In this document: in pieces, positions 24,950 to 33,195 of the stretch
Position numbering within the stretch: the stretch's first letter is position 1
How the letters are laid out: each line of letters opens with the position of its first letter
Assembly (NCBI GenBank): GCA_002423545.1
Contig: DIWP01000031.1
Span: 1 to 33,987 of the forward strand
DNA from: Thermoleophilia bacterium UBA6103
Lineage (GTDB): Bacteria > Actinomycetota > Thermoleophilia > UBA2241
DNA length: 33,987 nt
Reading direction: 5' to 3'
Made by a program: the position numbers and the translations under genes
Notes under the pieces: model-generated
Databases searched by the model: none
The model's input: the letters and a program-made list of their open reading frames with translations, nothing else
What the model was told of the DNA's origin: nothing

Positions 24950-25282
24950 ATGCGCTGGAACGCCGGCAAGAACGAGTCGCTCGAGGCCTTCCGGGGTGTG
25001 ACCTTCGAGGCGGTGGTCGTGGCCATCGAGGCCGGCGGCCTGCTTGATGTGGTCGCGCACCCCAATGCGGCGCGTTATCCCGGGCAGCGAGTCCTGGTGG
25101 TCGCTGTCGACGACTATGTGCATCTCGTGCCGTTCGTCGAGGAGCGCGACTACCTGTTCCTCAAGATGATCATCCCGAGCCGCAAGGCCACACGGGACTA
25201 TCTGGTGCGGCGGCCGGGGCGGGGCATCGCTGCTCTGGGCAGCGGGGATGCATCGGGCGCTGAAGGGGCTGAGGATGACTGA
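24950..25282 (+). CDS. BrnT-like toxin
   Basis: A 110-residue protein whose core (1-85) has the BrnT-like fold: MRWNAGKNESLEAFRGVTFE, GGLLDVVAHPN, YVHLVPFVEE and the closing IPSRKATRDYL. BrnT toxins are RelE-like ribonucleases that slow growth under stress. ATG 24950 follows GAGAAG closely. The C-terminal tail (86-110) is Gly/Glu-rich and unconserved. The antitoxin ATG lies inside its last codons, an 8-base overlap. CATTGTC repeats at 24840 and 24855 lie upstream in the 204-base gap and may belong to its promoter. Confidence 0.75.
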   Translation: MRWNAGKNESLEAFRGVTFEAVVVAIEAGGLLDVVAHPNAARYPGQRVLVVAVDDYVHLVPFVEERDYLFLKMIIPSRKATRDYLVRRPGRGIAALGSGDASGAEGAEDD

Positions 25283-25643
25283 GAAGGCAGGCGAGATGGC
25301 CAGAGACGCGAAGGGTGAAGGGGAGATGGCGGGGACGCGAAGGGCGAAGGGGATGGCCGAGCTGGACGCCGACGAGCTTGCGATCCTCCAGGCCTACGAG
25401 CGCGGCGAGCTCGTCTCGGTCGCGACGCCGGAGGAGATAGCGCGGGTCCGCGCCGCCGCCCGCGCCACCGCCGTCAAGGACAAGCGGGTGAACATCCGCC
25501 TCTCGTCCGGCGACCTGGCCGACATACAGGCGAGGGCGCTGCAGGAGGGGATGCCGTATCAGACGCTGATCGCGAGCGTCCTCCACAAGTACGTCACCGG
25601 CCGCCTCGTCGAGCGACCGCGCGGGGGGCGTCGCGCGAGCTGA
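25275..25643 (+). CDS. Ribbon-helix-helix (CopG-like) antitoxin
   Basis: The C-terminal part (about 75-115) reads KRVNIRLSSGDLADIQARAL then GMPYQTLIASVLHKYVTGRL, a CopG/BrnA-type ribbon-helix-helix DNA-binding domain. An N-terminal arm (30-70, AELDADELAILQAYERGELV) probably wraps the toxin. The overlap with the BrnT-like gene and the toxin-first order match brnTA operons, which the antitoxin normally represses. The first 30 residues contain Lys/Glu-rich repeats; a later start at ATG 25326 or 25353 is possible. Confidence 0.78.
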   Translation: MTEKAGEMARDAKGEGEMAGTRRAKGMAELDADELAILQAYERGELVSVATPEEIARVRAAARATAVKDKRVNIRLSSGDLADIQARALQEGMPYQTLIASVLHKYVTGRLVERPRGGRRAS

Positions 25644-25895
25644 CGCGCCCGTCGGACGCCGGCGGGGCGTCTGGGCGAGCTGATGCCGCCGCCGAAGCGC
25701 GCACCCCGGGCGTCTGGGCGAGCCGACTGTTGACCGTCCACCGGGAGGACGTCGTACGCTGACTTGCACCGGCGTCCGCGAGCCCGGAGAAGTCGGCCGT
25801 GGGCCGGGCGATCTCGAGCATGCGCCGGGATCGGGTCCGGGAGCGGGCCGGCGATCGGTTTCACGACAGGTCTCACGACTGGGGGTGCTCGCATC

Positions 25896-27353
25896 ATGGA
25901 CGATCTCTGCTACCTGACGGCGACGGAGGCACTGCGGCTCTTCAGGTCGAGGAGCCTGTCTCCCGTCGAGCTCATGGAGGCGGTGCTGGCCCGCGCCGAA
26001 GCGGTGGAGCCGCGGGTCAACGCCTTCTGCGTGACGTACTACGACCGGGCGCTCGCGGAGGCGAAGAAGGCGGAGCAGGCGTACATGGGTCGCGGCGCCG
26101 CTCCCGGTCCGCTCACCGGCATCCCGGTGGCCATCAAGGAGGAGATGCCGATCGCCGGCGAGTCCTGGCAGCTGGGTTCGCTGGCCCACAAGGACGACAT
26201 CGCCGACGAGACGGCCATCGTAGCCGGGCGCATCTTCGCCGCCGGCGGCATCGTCCACGCGCGTACCACCACCCCCGAGTTCAGCTGCGCCGGCTTCACC
26301 CACTCGCGGCTCTGGGGCGTCACGAGGAACCCGTGGAACCTGGAGTTCGCCGTCGGCGGCTCATCGGGCGGTTCCGGGGCGGCGCTGGCCAGCGGAACGG
26401 CGACCCTGGCGACGGGCTCGGACATCGGTGGCTCCATCCGCATCCCGGCGGCGTTCAACGGCGTGGTCGGCTTCAAGCCGCCGTACGGGCGCGTGCCGGA
26501 GGACCCGCCCTTCAACCTCGACGACTACTGCCACGAGGGCCCCATGGCGCGGACCGTGGCCGACTGCGCCCTCTTCGAGAACGTGATGGCGGGTCCCGAC
26601 CCGCGCGACCTGGTCTGCGTGGCGCCAAAGCTGGAGATCCCCGAGGAGCTCGAAGGGATCGCGGGGATGCGCGTGGCGCTGGTCGCGCAGCCGGGAGACT
26701 GGCCGATCGACGAGGACGTTCTGGGGAACACGCTGGCCGCCGCGGAGGTGTTCCGCGAGGCCGGGGCGCTGGTCGAGGAGGCGGAGCTCGCGGTCACCAT
26801 GGACGAGCTGGAGCGGACGGCCAGCATCCACTACGGCGTGCTGTTCGGCGCCGAGATCCTGGCCGAGGCCGAGGCGCACGGTGAGCTGCTGACCCCGTAC
26901 GCCATCAGGTTCGCCGAGGAGGCGCAGGCGGCGCTGCGAGACACCAGCTTCGCCGAGGGTCTGGTGATGGAAAGCCGGATCGCGGGGAAGATAGGCGCCA
27001 TCCTGGCCGATCACGAACTGCTCCTGATGCCGACCATGGCTGCCCGCGGCCTGGTGGCCGGCGACGACTACGTGGGGCACGGCATCACGGTCGGCGGACG
27101 CGAGCTGGCACGGGACTTCGGCGCCTTCCTGACGCCGTTCTTCAACGTCGCCAGCCGCTGCCCGGTGCTCAACGTGCCGTCGGGCTTCGCCGACAACGGC
27201 GTGCCGAGCGGCGTGCAGATCGTCGGCCGGCCCTACGAGGACGTGAGCGTGTTCCGGGCCGGCGCCGCCTACGAGCGGCTGCGTCCATGGCTCGACGTGC
27301 CCGAGCGCCGGCCGCTGCAGGACATGGCGACCTTGAACGGCACGCCTGCTTGA
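25896..27353 (+). CDS. Amidase-signature family amidohydrolase
   Basis: A 485-residue amidase-signature enzyme hydrolysing amide bonds with a Ser-cisSer-Lys triad: Lys81 in PVAIKEEM, the Gly/Ser loop AVGGSSGGSGAALASG (152-167), and Ser180 in GSDIGGSIRIPA. The C-terminal block (LNVPSGFADNGVPSGVQIVG) is standard. The frame is open from 25764, but residues before 25896 are low-quality Arg-rich sequence, so ATG 25896 is preferred; its ribosome site is weak. It lacks the glutamine-cycle partners GatB and GatC nearby, so it is likely catabolic rather than GatA. The gap 25,644-25,895 holds no supported gene. Confidence 0.88.
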   Translation: MDDLCYLTATEALRLFRSRSLSPVELMEAVLARAEAVEPRVNAFCVTYYDRALAEAKKAEQAYMGRGAAPGPLTGIPVAIKEEMPIAGESWQLGSLAHKDDIADETAIVAGRIFAAGGIVHARTTTPEFSCAGFTHSRLWGVTRNPWNLEFAVGGSSGGSGAALASGTATLATGSDIGGSIRIPAAFNGVVGFKPPYGRVPEDPPFNLDDYCHEGPMARTVADCALFENVMAGPDPRDLVCVAPKLEIPEELEGIAGMRVALVAQPGDWPIDEDVLGNTLAAAEVFREAGALVEEAELAVTMDELERTASIHYGVLFGAEILAEAEAHGELLTPYAIRFAEEAQAALRDTSFAEGLVMESRIAGKIGAILADHELLLMPTMAARGLVAGDDYVGHGITVGGRELARDFGAFLTPFFNVASRCPVLNVPSGFADNGVPSGVQIVGRPYEDVSVFRAGAAYERLRPWLDVPERRPLQDMATLNGTPA

Positions 27354-27472
27354 CCGGCGGCCGTTACCGTCGGTGCAGGGCGCGCCGGGTGAACGCAGAG
27401 TCGCGCCTCCCGCGGGTCCGTCGCGACTTGCTGTGTAGACTGTGCAGACTGAGATCCGTGAGAGGAGGCACC

Positions 27473-27541
27473 GTGGGTTCGAGTACACTGTCCCGCCGCG
27501 ATCTCTCACGGCCCTCAGCGATCAAGGTGCGCGTGAAGTAG
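27473..27541 (+). CDS. Leader ORF (22 aa) coupled to the methyltransferase gene
   Basis: GTG 27473 is preceded by AGAGGAGG at ideal spacing, the best ribosome site in this gap. The 22-codon frame ends at TAG 27539-27541, one base before the GTG of the methyltransferase, which itself lacks a good site. Terminating ribosomes could restart there. The sequence shows no regulatory codon run. The initiation block TGGGTTCGAGT (27474) also occurs at the start of the secreted-protein gene (30001). Confidence 0.4.
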   Translation: MGSSTLSRRDLSRPSAIKVRVK

Positions 27542-27542
27542 G

Positions 27543-28343
27543 GTGGGCCGCTACGTCCACGGCTACCACCCGCGGGAGAGCGTGCGTCTGCAGGATCAGG
27601 CGGCCACGCTCGCCGAGCTGCTGCACCACGACACGCGCTATGCCGACGGCAGCGTGGTACTGGAGGCCGGCTGCGGGGTCGGCGCTCAAACGGTCACGCT
27701 GGCCGCCGGCAGTCCCGGCGCCCGGTTCGTGGCGGTCGACATGTCCCAGGAGTCGCTGGCGCTGGCCGCCGACCGCGTGCGCGCCGCCGGCCTCACCAAC
27801 GTCGAGCTCCGGCAGGCCGACATCTTCTCGCTGCCGTTCGCGGCGGCCTCGTTCGACCACTTGTTCGTGTGCTTCGTGCTGGAGCACCTCGCCCGTCCCG
27901 AGGCGGCCCTCGAGGCGCTCAAAGCGCTCCTGCGGCCCGGCGGTACCATCACCGCCATCGAGGGCGATCACGGTTCCGCGTACTTCCACCCGGCCGGCGC
28001 AGCGGCGGACCGCGCCATCGGCTGCCTGGTGGAGCTGCAGGCGGCGGCCGGCGGCGACTCCCTGATCGGCCGCCGCCTCTACCCGCTGCTGGTGGCGGCC
28101 GGCTTCAGCGACGTGTACGTCTCGCCGCGGCTGGTCTACGCCGACGCCTCCCGGCCGGCGATGGTAGACGGCTTCATCCGCAAGACCTTCACGGCCATGG
28201 TGGAGGGAGTGCGGGACGAGGCGGTCGCCGCCGGCATGATGAGCGCCGCCGATTTCGATGCCGGCGTCCGCGACCTCTACCGCACCGCCGAGCCCGACGG
28301 CACCTTCTGCTACACGTTCTTCAAGGGCGTCGGCACCAAGTAG
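27543..28343 (+). CDS. SAM-dependent methyltransferase (class I)
   Basis: A 266-residue class I methyltransferase. Motif I VLEAGCGVGAQT (about 39-50) binds SAM, VAVDMSQESLALA holds the acidic ribose-binding residue, QADIFSLPF and FVCFVLEHLARPEAAL are motifs II-III, and LLRPGGTITAIEGDHG follows. The C-terminal half is helical with no clear substrate clue; UbiE-like small-molecule methylation is the nearest guess. The start is GTG 27543, coupled to the leader ORF. It ends in TAG and is convergent with the cell-wall hydrolase. Confidence 0.85.
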   Translation: MGRYVHGYHPRESVRLQDQAATLAELLHHDTRYADGSVVLEAGCGVGAQTVTLAAGSPGARFVAVDMSQESLALAADRVRAAGLTNVELRQADIFSLPFAAASFDHLFVCFVLEHLARPEAALEALKALLRPGGTITAIEGDHGSAYFHPAGAAADRAIGCLVELQAAAGGDSLIGRRLYPLLVAAGFSDVYVSPRLVYADASRPAMVDGFIRKTFTAMVEGVRDEAVAAGMMSAADFDAGVRDLYRTAEPDGTFCYTFFKGVGTK

Positions 28344-28400
28344 CCCGCGCCCCACGGCGCGGCGGTGGGCACGCCGTCGATCCGCGGCCCGATCGGCGCC

Positions 28401-28490
28401 CGGTGAAGCGGCCCGTCCCTCAGGGGGAGGCGGCGGGCAGCCTCCGTCAGCGGACGGTGAAGTGGCCGGTGCCCCACGGGGAGGCGCCGA
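28401..28490. repeat. Degenerate repeat of the hydrolase 3' end
   Basis: About 35 bases at 28401-28435 match 28455-28489 at 29 positions, including CGGTGAAG and GGGGAGGCG blocks. The second copy encodes the conserved ASPWGTGHFTV end of the hydrolase. The first lies beyond its stop, so it looks like a partial tandem duplication with 54-base period. Confidence 0.4.
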
Positions 28491-29628
28491 CGGCGGCGGA
28501 GACGGCCTGGGCGCTGGTCCCACGGCGCAGGGCCGCCAGGACGCCGTCGTAGAAGCCATTGCGCAGGGTCGCCAGCGTGGCGGCGAAGCCTTGCTCCCAG
28601 CTCGTGTAGGCCTTCACGCCGACCGAGTTCATCGGCGTCGCTCCCGGCGCCGGCATGGTGGTGTTGAGCGGGTTGTAGTACGCCGTGTTGAACCAGTGGC
28701 CGCCCTCGGCCAGCTGCCACGATACGACGGCGCTGATGTTGGCTGGGGTGAGCGGGAGATCGGCGCGGCGCAGCAGCTCCCGCCCCCATGTCTCCTGGGT
28801 GTAGCGGGCTCCATCGGCGACCCTGGGCGCGGTGCCCGAGGACGCGCCGGCCATGGCGGCCGTGGCGGCGGCCCGGCGCTGGGCCTCGCGTCGCCGGGCC
28901 TCGGCCCGCTCCTCCTCGATCCGGCGGACGATCCGCTTGACCTCGGTCTGCGCCTCGTCGAGCGCCTGCCGTCGAGCGGCCAGCGTCGACTCGATGGACG
29001 CCCGCTCGGCCTCGGCCGCCGCGACCAGGTCGGCCGCCGCGCCGCGGGCGCTCACCAGCCGCGATCGCTGCAGGAGCAGGTCTTCCCGCGTGGCTTCCAC
29101 CTCATCGACGAGCTCGGCGTCCGAGGTGCCGATCCGCTTCATCATCGTGATGCTGCTCACCAGGCTCTCGAAGCTGTCGGCCTGGAAGACGATGTCGAGG
29201 AGTGAGGGGCTCGGCTGCTTGTAGATCGCCACCACACGCTGTTCCAGCACCTGCCGGCTGAGGTCGAGCAGGCGGGTCGTGTCCTGCACCTCGGTCCGGT
29301 TCTCGCCGACGCGCTGCCGGGCCCGCTCGAGCTGCTGCTGGAGCTCGGCGTACCGCCCGTTGGCCGCCTTGAGGCGGTCGTTGAGGGCCGCCACGTCGCT
29401 CATCAGTTCCTCTGCCTGAGCCTCCGCCGCGGCCTTGTCTTCCTTGAGGGAGTCGACGGAAGGAGCGGCGAGGGCGTCCGGGGCCGGCGGCGCGGCCGGC
29501 CACGCGAGGAGGGCGAGCAGCGCGACGACGGCGACCGCGATCACCGGCCAGGTCCTGCCGGATCGCACACGACCGGATCTCAGGCCACCGGGCCTCTCGC
29601 CGCCGGACCTCTCGTCATCGGTCCTCAC
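28447..29628 (-). CDS. Secreted/anchored coiled-coil cell-wall hydrolase (lysozyme-like)
   Basis: A 393-residue protein with a charged N terminus, one membrane segment (WPVIAVAVVALLALLAWPAA), a long PcsB/CwlO-type coiled coil (about 60-275, with LLDIVFQADSFESLVSSITM typical of that family) and a C-terminal lysozyme-like domain (about 305-393: GGHWFNTAYYNPLNTT, VKAYTSWEQGFAATLATLRN, ASPWGTGHF). It probably cleaves peptidoglycan outside the membrane, with the coiled coil acting in control or dimerisation. GTG 29628 is chosen because AGGAGG stands 7-9 bases before it; the frame stays open upstream but is Arg-rich and unconvincing. It diverges from a secreted-protein gene. Confidence 0.82.
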   Translation of the reverse strand: MRTDDERSGGERPGGLRSGRVRSGRTWPVIAVAVVALLALLAWPAAPPAPDALAAPSVDSLKEDKAAAEAQAEELMSDVAALNDRLKAANGRYAELQQQLERARQRVGENRTEVQDTTRLLDLSRQVLEQRVVAIYKQPSPSLLDIVFQADSFESLVSSITMMKRIGTSDAELVDEVEATREDLLLQRSRLVSARGAAADLVAAAEAERASIESTLAARRQALDEAQTEVKRIVRRIEEERAEARRREAQRRAAATAAMAGASSGTAPRVADGARYTQETWGRELLRRADLPLTPANISAVVSWQLAEGGHWFNTAYYNPLNTTMPAPGATPMNSVGVKAYTSWEQGFAATLATLRNGFYDGVLAALRRGTSAQAVSAAVGASPWGTGHFTVR

Positions 29629-29999
29629 ACCCTCACCTCCTCTCGGCGTATCGGCACGTTCCCGGCATCTCGACAGCGCCGATCGGCGCCGTCTGGGCTT
29701 CGGCACCGTGTACTCCTTGTCCTGCCACGTCGACTCATCATCCGGTAGCCGTGTGGCGCCTTCGACCGCGCGGCGTTGCTGCCGTGGTGCCCGCAGGATG
29801 TCGCTGTGGGGTGGCGGCGCGATCCGGCGTCGGCCGGCGGCTCTCAGTGTGCAGGCGTCGCGCGGCGCTCCGGATATCTGCGGCGGCACGCGCCGCCGCC
29901 GGCGAGTCGGCGCCGGACCACCCTGGGCGCGCCGGGTGCGAGGCTTTCCGTACCACGGACTGTGTACACTGGCACGGCAACGATCCGAGGGGGGGCATC
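29629..29999. other. Intergenic region between divergent cell-wall and secreted-protein genes
   Basis: These 371 bases hold no supported gene. The plus side has a possible -10 TACACT (29965-29970) before the secreted-protein gene, with GAGGGGGG as its ribosome site; the minus side has AGGAGG for the hydrolase. A GC-rich hairpin (GGCGGC/GCCGCC) lies near 29,880-29,900. No clear operator was seen. Confidence 0.4.
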
Positions 30000-31562
30000 A
30001 TGGGTTCGAGTCCGGGGCGTGGTCTGCGGACCGCAGGCGCCGCGTGTCTGGCCGCGGTGGCTGCGGCGGCCGTCGGCGTCATGGTGGTGGGTGCGGCGGC
30101 GGCCGTCGCTCAGGAGCCGCAGCCGGTGCCCGGCTTCCGGCCCGATGCCTCCCGACAGCACGTGGTCCATCAGCGTGAACGGGCCACGGCGCTGCTCTCC
30201 GCGACCCGAGGCTCCGGCGACGCATCGACGGGCGGCAAGGATGACGGCCGGCGAGCGGCGTGGCTCCGCGAGCGAGCGACCGGCACCGCGGACGGCGGCA
30301 CGCCCGGCGCTGCGCAGATCGAGCCGTCGCTCGTGCGGCAGGCCGGAGTGTCGTCGGGTCTGCCGCGCTCGGCCGACGTGTCGGCGCGAGTCGGGCCGCG
30401 ACTCTGGACCGTGCTCGGCGAGGTGCTCGACTTCGGCGGCGCGGCGGTCGCCGGCGCCGACGTCTCCATGGACGTCTACGGCTCATCGGATCTCGCCTGG
30501 TCGGGCAGCGCCGAGTCGGACGCCGCCGGCGGCTTCGTCTTCAGTGGCGCTCCGCAGGGCTCGGCCGACATCTTCGTCGATCTGCCGCCCGGTCGTGGGG
30601 CCACGGGATATCAGGCCTGGGGCGTCCCGCTGACCGACGGCTCGCAGTGGTTCGTCGGCTTCCATCCCGGACTCGTCCCGTTCTCCACTACGCGCACCTC
30701 CATGGACGGCTGGGATGACTGGAGCACGGCAGACGTGCAGACGTATGGCAGCCTGGGAGGAGCCGACACCGATCTGGGAAGCAGCGGCATGGCGCATGTC
30801 ATGCCTCCCGACTACGGCTATGCCTGCGTCTACTACGATTACAACCAGGGTGTCGAGTGGAATCAGGACAGCCCATATGCATACGCGGTAAGTTCGGGAG
30901 GATGGGGCGGCACGCCGATCAGCGTCGATCAGGACGACGCTCAGTCGGTGCTGGTGCTCTCGCGCTGGGCCTCCGGCAAGCCGGGCACGAGGATCCAGCT
31001 CGGTCTCGGCGGTTGGCCGTACGGCTACGTGGCCGATATCTACGGGTACTCGGAGGACCCCGGCGACGACCGGCTCCAGGACTACTCCGACTTCACCTCG
31101 CCGGGCGGCAGGTGGGGCTATTCGTTCTCGCTGCGGATCCCGAAGACGGTCGAGCCCGGATACGCCTACGTCATCAAGGCCGCTCGCGCCGACCAGGACT
31201 CGGACCTCGTGGTCCGCGACTACTTCCAGGTGTGCTCGCTCAGGTCGAGTCGGGCAGCGGTCCGACGTGGCGGCGCGGTGCGTCTCAGCGGCGTCGTCCC
31301 CACGCAGGGCCACTGGGGCTCGCAGGCCGGCTACAGGAAGACGGTGACGGTGTACGCGCGCACGCGCGCCGCCGGCCAGCCGTCGACGTGGAAGCCGGGG
31401 AAGGGGTGGAAGAAGGTCTGCACCTGCAAGGCGAACGGGTACGGCACGTATCGCTCCCGGAAGCTGCGACCCCGCAGGACCACCTGGTACGTGGTGCGCT
31501 ACCCCGGCGACCAGTGGTACTGGGGCGCCTACACCTCGGTGACCAAGGTGCGCGTGCGGTAG
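30000..31562 (+). CDS. Secreted protein with carboxypeptidase-regulatory-like and C-terminal Ig-like domains
   Basis: A 520-residue exported protein. Residues 6-38 form a signal peptide (TAGAACLAAVAAAAVGVMVV, then AAAAVAQE with a likely cleavage after AVA). A Ser/Arg-rich stretch to about 125 leads to a beta-sandwich with LGEVLDFGGAAVAGADVSMD and AAGGFVFSGAPQGSADIFVD, like carboxypeptidase-regulatory domains. The middle is rich in Tyr, Trp and Gly. The end (about 410-520) has the Ig-like pattern SSRAAVRRGGAVRLSGVVP and TTWYVVRYPGD seen in actinobacterial surface proteins. No catalytic motif is recognised. The start is ATG 30000 with GAGGGGGG upstream. It is probably a surface or secreted structural protein. 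Confidence 0.72.
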   Translation: MGSSPGRGLRTAGAACLAAVAAAAVGVMVVGAAAAVAQEPQPVPGFRPDASRQHVVHQRERATALLSATRGSGDASTGGKDDGRRAAWLRERATGTADGGTPGAAQIEPSLVRQAGVSSGLPRSADVSARVGPRLWTVLGEVLDFGGAAVAGADVSMDVYGSSDLAWSGSAESDAAGGFVFSGAPQGSADIFVDLPPGRGATGYQAWGVPLTDGSQWFVGFHPGLVPFSTTRTSMDGWDDWSTADVQTYGSLGGADTDLGSSGMAHVMPPDYGYACVYYDYNQGVEWNQDSPYAYAVSSGGWGGTPISVDQDDAQSVLVLSRWASGKPGTRIQLGLGGWPYGYVADIYGYSEDPGDDRLQDYSDFTSPGGRWGYSFSLRIPKTVEPGYAYVIKAARADQDSDLVVRDYFQVCSLRSSRAAVRRGGAVRLSGVVPTQGHWGSQAGYRKTVTVYARTRAAGQPSTWKPGKGWKKVCTCKANGYGTYRSRKLRPRRTTWYVVRYPGDQWYWGAYTSVTKVRVR

Positions 31563-31647
31563 CGCTTGGCGGCAGCGGGAACGGTGACCGGCATGGCCTG
31601 TCTGGAGGAAGTCCAACGAACTCGGAAGCCCGGGGGGTGACGCCGGC

Positions 31648-32460
31648 ATGGCCGTGCCTCGCAGTAGTCCCTACATCTGGGTGACGTGGATCACCGGCCT
31701 CCTGGCCGGCGACCGTCACTGTCTGTGGTCGGCGTGGTATCGCGCCCACTTCAAGGACTACGAGCGCAAGCCGACCGGCTTCGATCTTGCCGCCTGGACG
31801 GCCACGCATGCCGAGATGGTCCGCACGCGCGGCCAGGCGCTGCGAGACGCCGGCTGCGAGGTGTTCGTCGAGGGTCAGAACAAGTTCGCTCTGAAGGGCC
31901 GCGCCGCGACGCTGGGCGGCGTGCCGGATCTGGTCGCTGTCTGCGGCCCGGTCGGCGGGCCGGGCGACGTTGACGGGCCGGCCGCCGCGCACACGGCCCG
32001 CGAGGGCGGGCCGGCGGCCACCGGCCGGGCGATGAGCGGCGCCGGGCCGGCCGGCGCCGACGCTCTCGTCATCGACTGCAAGTCCGGCCGGCAGCGGAAC
32101 TCGGACTACTTCCAGGTGCTCACCTACATGCTGGTGCTGCCGCTGACGCATCCCGCCTGCCGCGGGCGCCGCATCGCCGGCGAGATCCAGTACAGGGACG
32201 CGTCTGTACGTATCGAGCCCGAGAAGCTCACCGACGACCTCAAGCGACTCATCCGCACCACGATCGAGCAGATCGCGGGAGACGAAGAGCCGCCGCGCGT
32301 GCCGAGCGCCGGCGAGTGCCGCTTCTGCGATCTCTGCCTCGGTGACTGCCCGGACCGCATCGAAGAAGACGATGACGGCGCCGGGGATGGGCGGGGCGCC
32401 GGCACTGCGGGGCGGTCCGGAAAGGACTCCCCGCCCGGCATCGGGCACGATCTGTTCTGA
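31648..32460 (+). CDS. Cas4-like PD-(D/E)XK nuclease with Fe-S cysteines
   Basis: A 270-residue RecB/Cas4-type nuclease. Catalytic residues are D94 in GGVPDLVAV, D143 and K145 in VIDCKSG, and Q156/Y160 in DYFQVLTYM. One cysteine near the start (C25 in GDRHCLWS) and three or four near the end (CRFCDLCLGDC, 224-234) match the 4Fe-4S arrangement of Cas4 and AddB. A Gly/Ala/Pro-rich insertion (about 100-137) splits the core. Such enzymes are 5'-3' exonucleases. No cas1, cas2 or repeat array is in the window, so a CRISPR role is not supported; DNA repair or an unlinked system is possible. ATG 31648 lies behind GGGGGG, with TGA at the end. Confidence 0.72.
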   Translation: MAVPRSSPYIWVTWITGLLAGDRHCLWSAWYRAHFKDYERKPTGFDLAAWTATHAEMVRTRGQALRDAGCEVFVEGQNKFALKGRAATLGGVPDLVAVCGPVGGPGDVDGPAAAHTAREGGPAATGRAMSGAGPAGADALVIDCKSGRQRNSDYFQVLTYMLVLPLTHPACRGRRIAGEIQYRDASVRIEPEKLTDDLKRLIRTTIEQIAGDEEPPRVPSAGECRFCDLCLGDCPDRIEEDDDGAGDGRGAGTAGRSGKDSPPGIGHDLF

Positions 32461-32614
32461 GCCAGTTCCGGTCCGCTTGCGGCCTCGTCAGAGCGCATGA
32501 CGCTCCGAGGGGGAACGTCACCGTCCTGCAAGCACGATCGTCATCCCGTGCGGCGATTCATCCACCTCGCGGCGAGGAGCCGGCGCTGCCAAGCTCTCTG
32601 AGGTGCCCTTGTCG

Positions 32615-32643
32615 TTGTCAAGCGCTACCTTCAGAGGTAACAT
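32615..32643 (+). promoter_or_regulatory. Promoter with spacer palindrome for the putative regulator gene
   Basis: TTGTCA (32615-32620), 17 bases, TAACAT (32638-32643) form a good sigma-70 type promoter. TACCT-TCAG-AGGTA (32626-32639) is a palindrome between the boxes, where a repressor would block polymerase. The gene starts 39 bases after the -10 box. Confidence 0.5.
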
Positions 32644-32681
32644 CTTGGTCTCATCAGGGAGCTCGAGCTTGAGGGTCTGCT

Positions 32682-33146
32682 GTGAAGATCACCTCAGTCA
32701 AGGCGAACAATCGGAAGCGCGCCTTCGATGTCAGAGTGCGGCGCGGCGAGTGGTCGTTTCCCTACGTTCGCTGCGAGCCGGCGCCGACCTCGACCGATCC
32801 GATAGTCGAGCTGTTTGTGGATCCTGAGCTCGGACGAGAAGGCTTCACCTACGTGCTGGCGTCCGGCGCCCAGGGTGCCGTCCACATCGATCATGTGCTG
32901 GACTACAACGAAGAGCCCGGCCACATGCGACGGCTCCTGCTGCACAATCTCACCGTCGAAGCTCTGGAGCGCATCGAGTCGAGCCCCCTGTCGAAGCGGG
33001 AGATCATCCGCCGGCTCGGCACGTCGCCGGCGCAGCTCTACCGCCTGCTGGACCCGACGAACTACCGCAAGTCCGTGGACAAGATGCTGGCCCTGCTGCA
33101 GGTGCTCGACTGCGAGGTCGAGATGATCGTGCGGCGGCGCGACTGA
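32682..33146 (+). CDS. Putative DNA-binding regulator, 154 aa
   Basis: The N-terminal part (1-75) is beta-rich (KRAFDVRVRRGEWSFPYVRC) and resembles small DUF2442-like domains. The C-terminal part (about 85-150) carries an XRE-like helix-turn-helix, SKREIIRRLGTSPAQLYRLL followed by KSVDKMLALLQVLDCEVEMI. The whole looks like an antitoxin or autoregulator, and its promoter has a palindrome between the boxes. GTG 32682 has GAGGGT 7 bases upstream. Its last codons form the first unit of a 25-bp tandem repeat. No toxin is seen beside it. Confidence 0.65.
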   Translation: MKITSVKANNRKRAFDVRVRRGEWSFPYVRCEPAPTSTDPIVELFVDPELGREGFTYVLASGAQGAVHIDHVLDYNEEPGHMRRLLLHNLTVEALERIESSPLSKREIIRRLGTSPAQLYRLLDPTNYRKSVDKMLALLQVLDCEVEMIVRRRD

Positions 33147-33195
33147 GATGATCGTGCGGCGGCGCGACTGAGATGATCGTGCGGCGGCGCGAATG
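33121..33195 (+). repeat. 25-bp tandem repeat, three units
   Basis: Three head-to-tail units (33121-33145, 33146-33170, 33171-33195) are identical except for one base in the third. The first unit encodes the last residues of the regulator and its stop codon spans the junction with the second. Since 25 is not a multiple of three, only the first unit is in frame. Replication slippage is the simple origin. Confidence 0.9.

Noticed and set aside
27474..27484. GGTTCGAGT motif resembling a tRNA T-loop (also at 30003)
   Set aside because: No acceptor, D or anticodon arms can be folded around either; they are at translation starts.
31648..32460. Part of a CRISPR adaptation module
   Set aside because: No cas1, cas2 or repeats anywhere in the window; only the nuclease fold is supported.
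33121..33195. Tandem repeat as CRISPR array
   Set aside because: Units are directly adjacent without spacers and only three in number.
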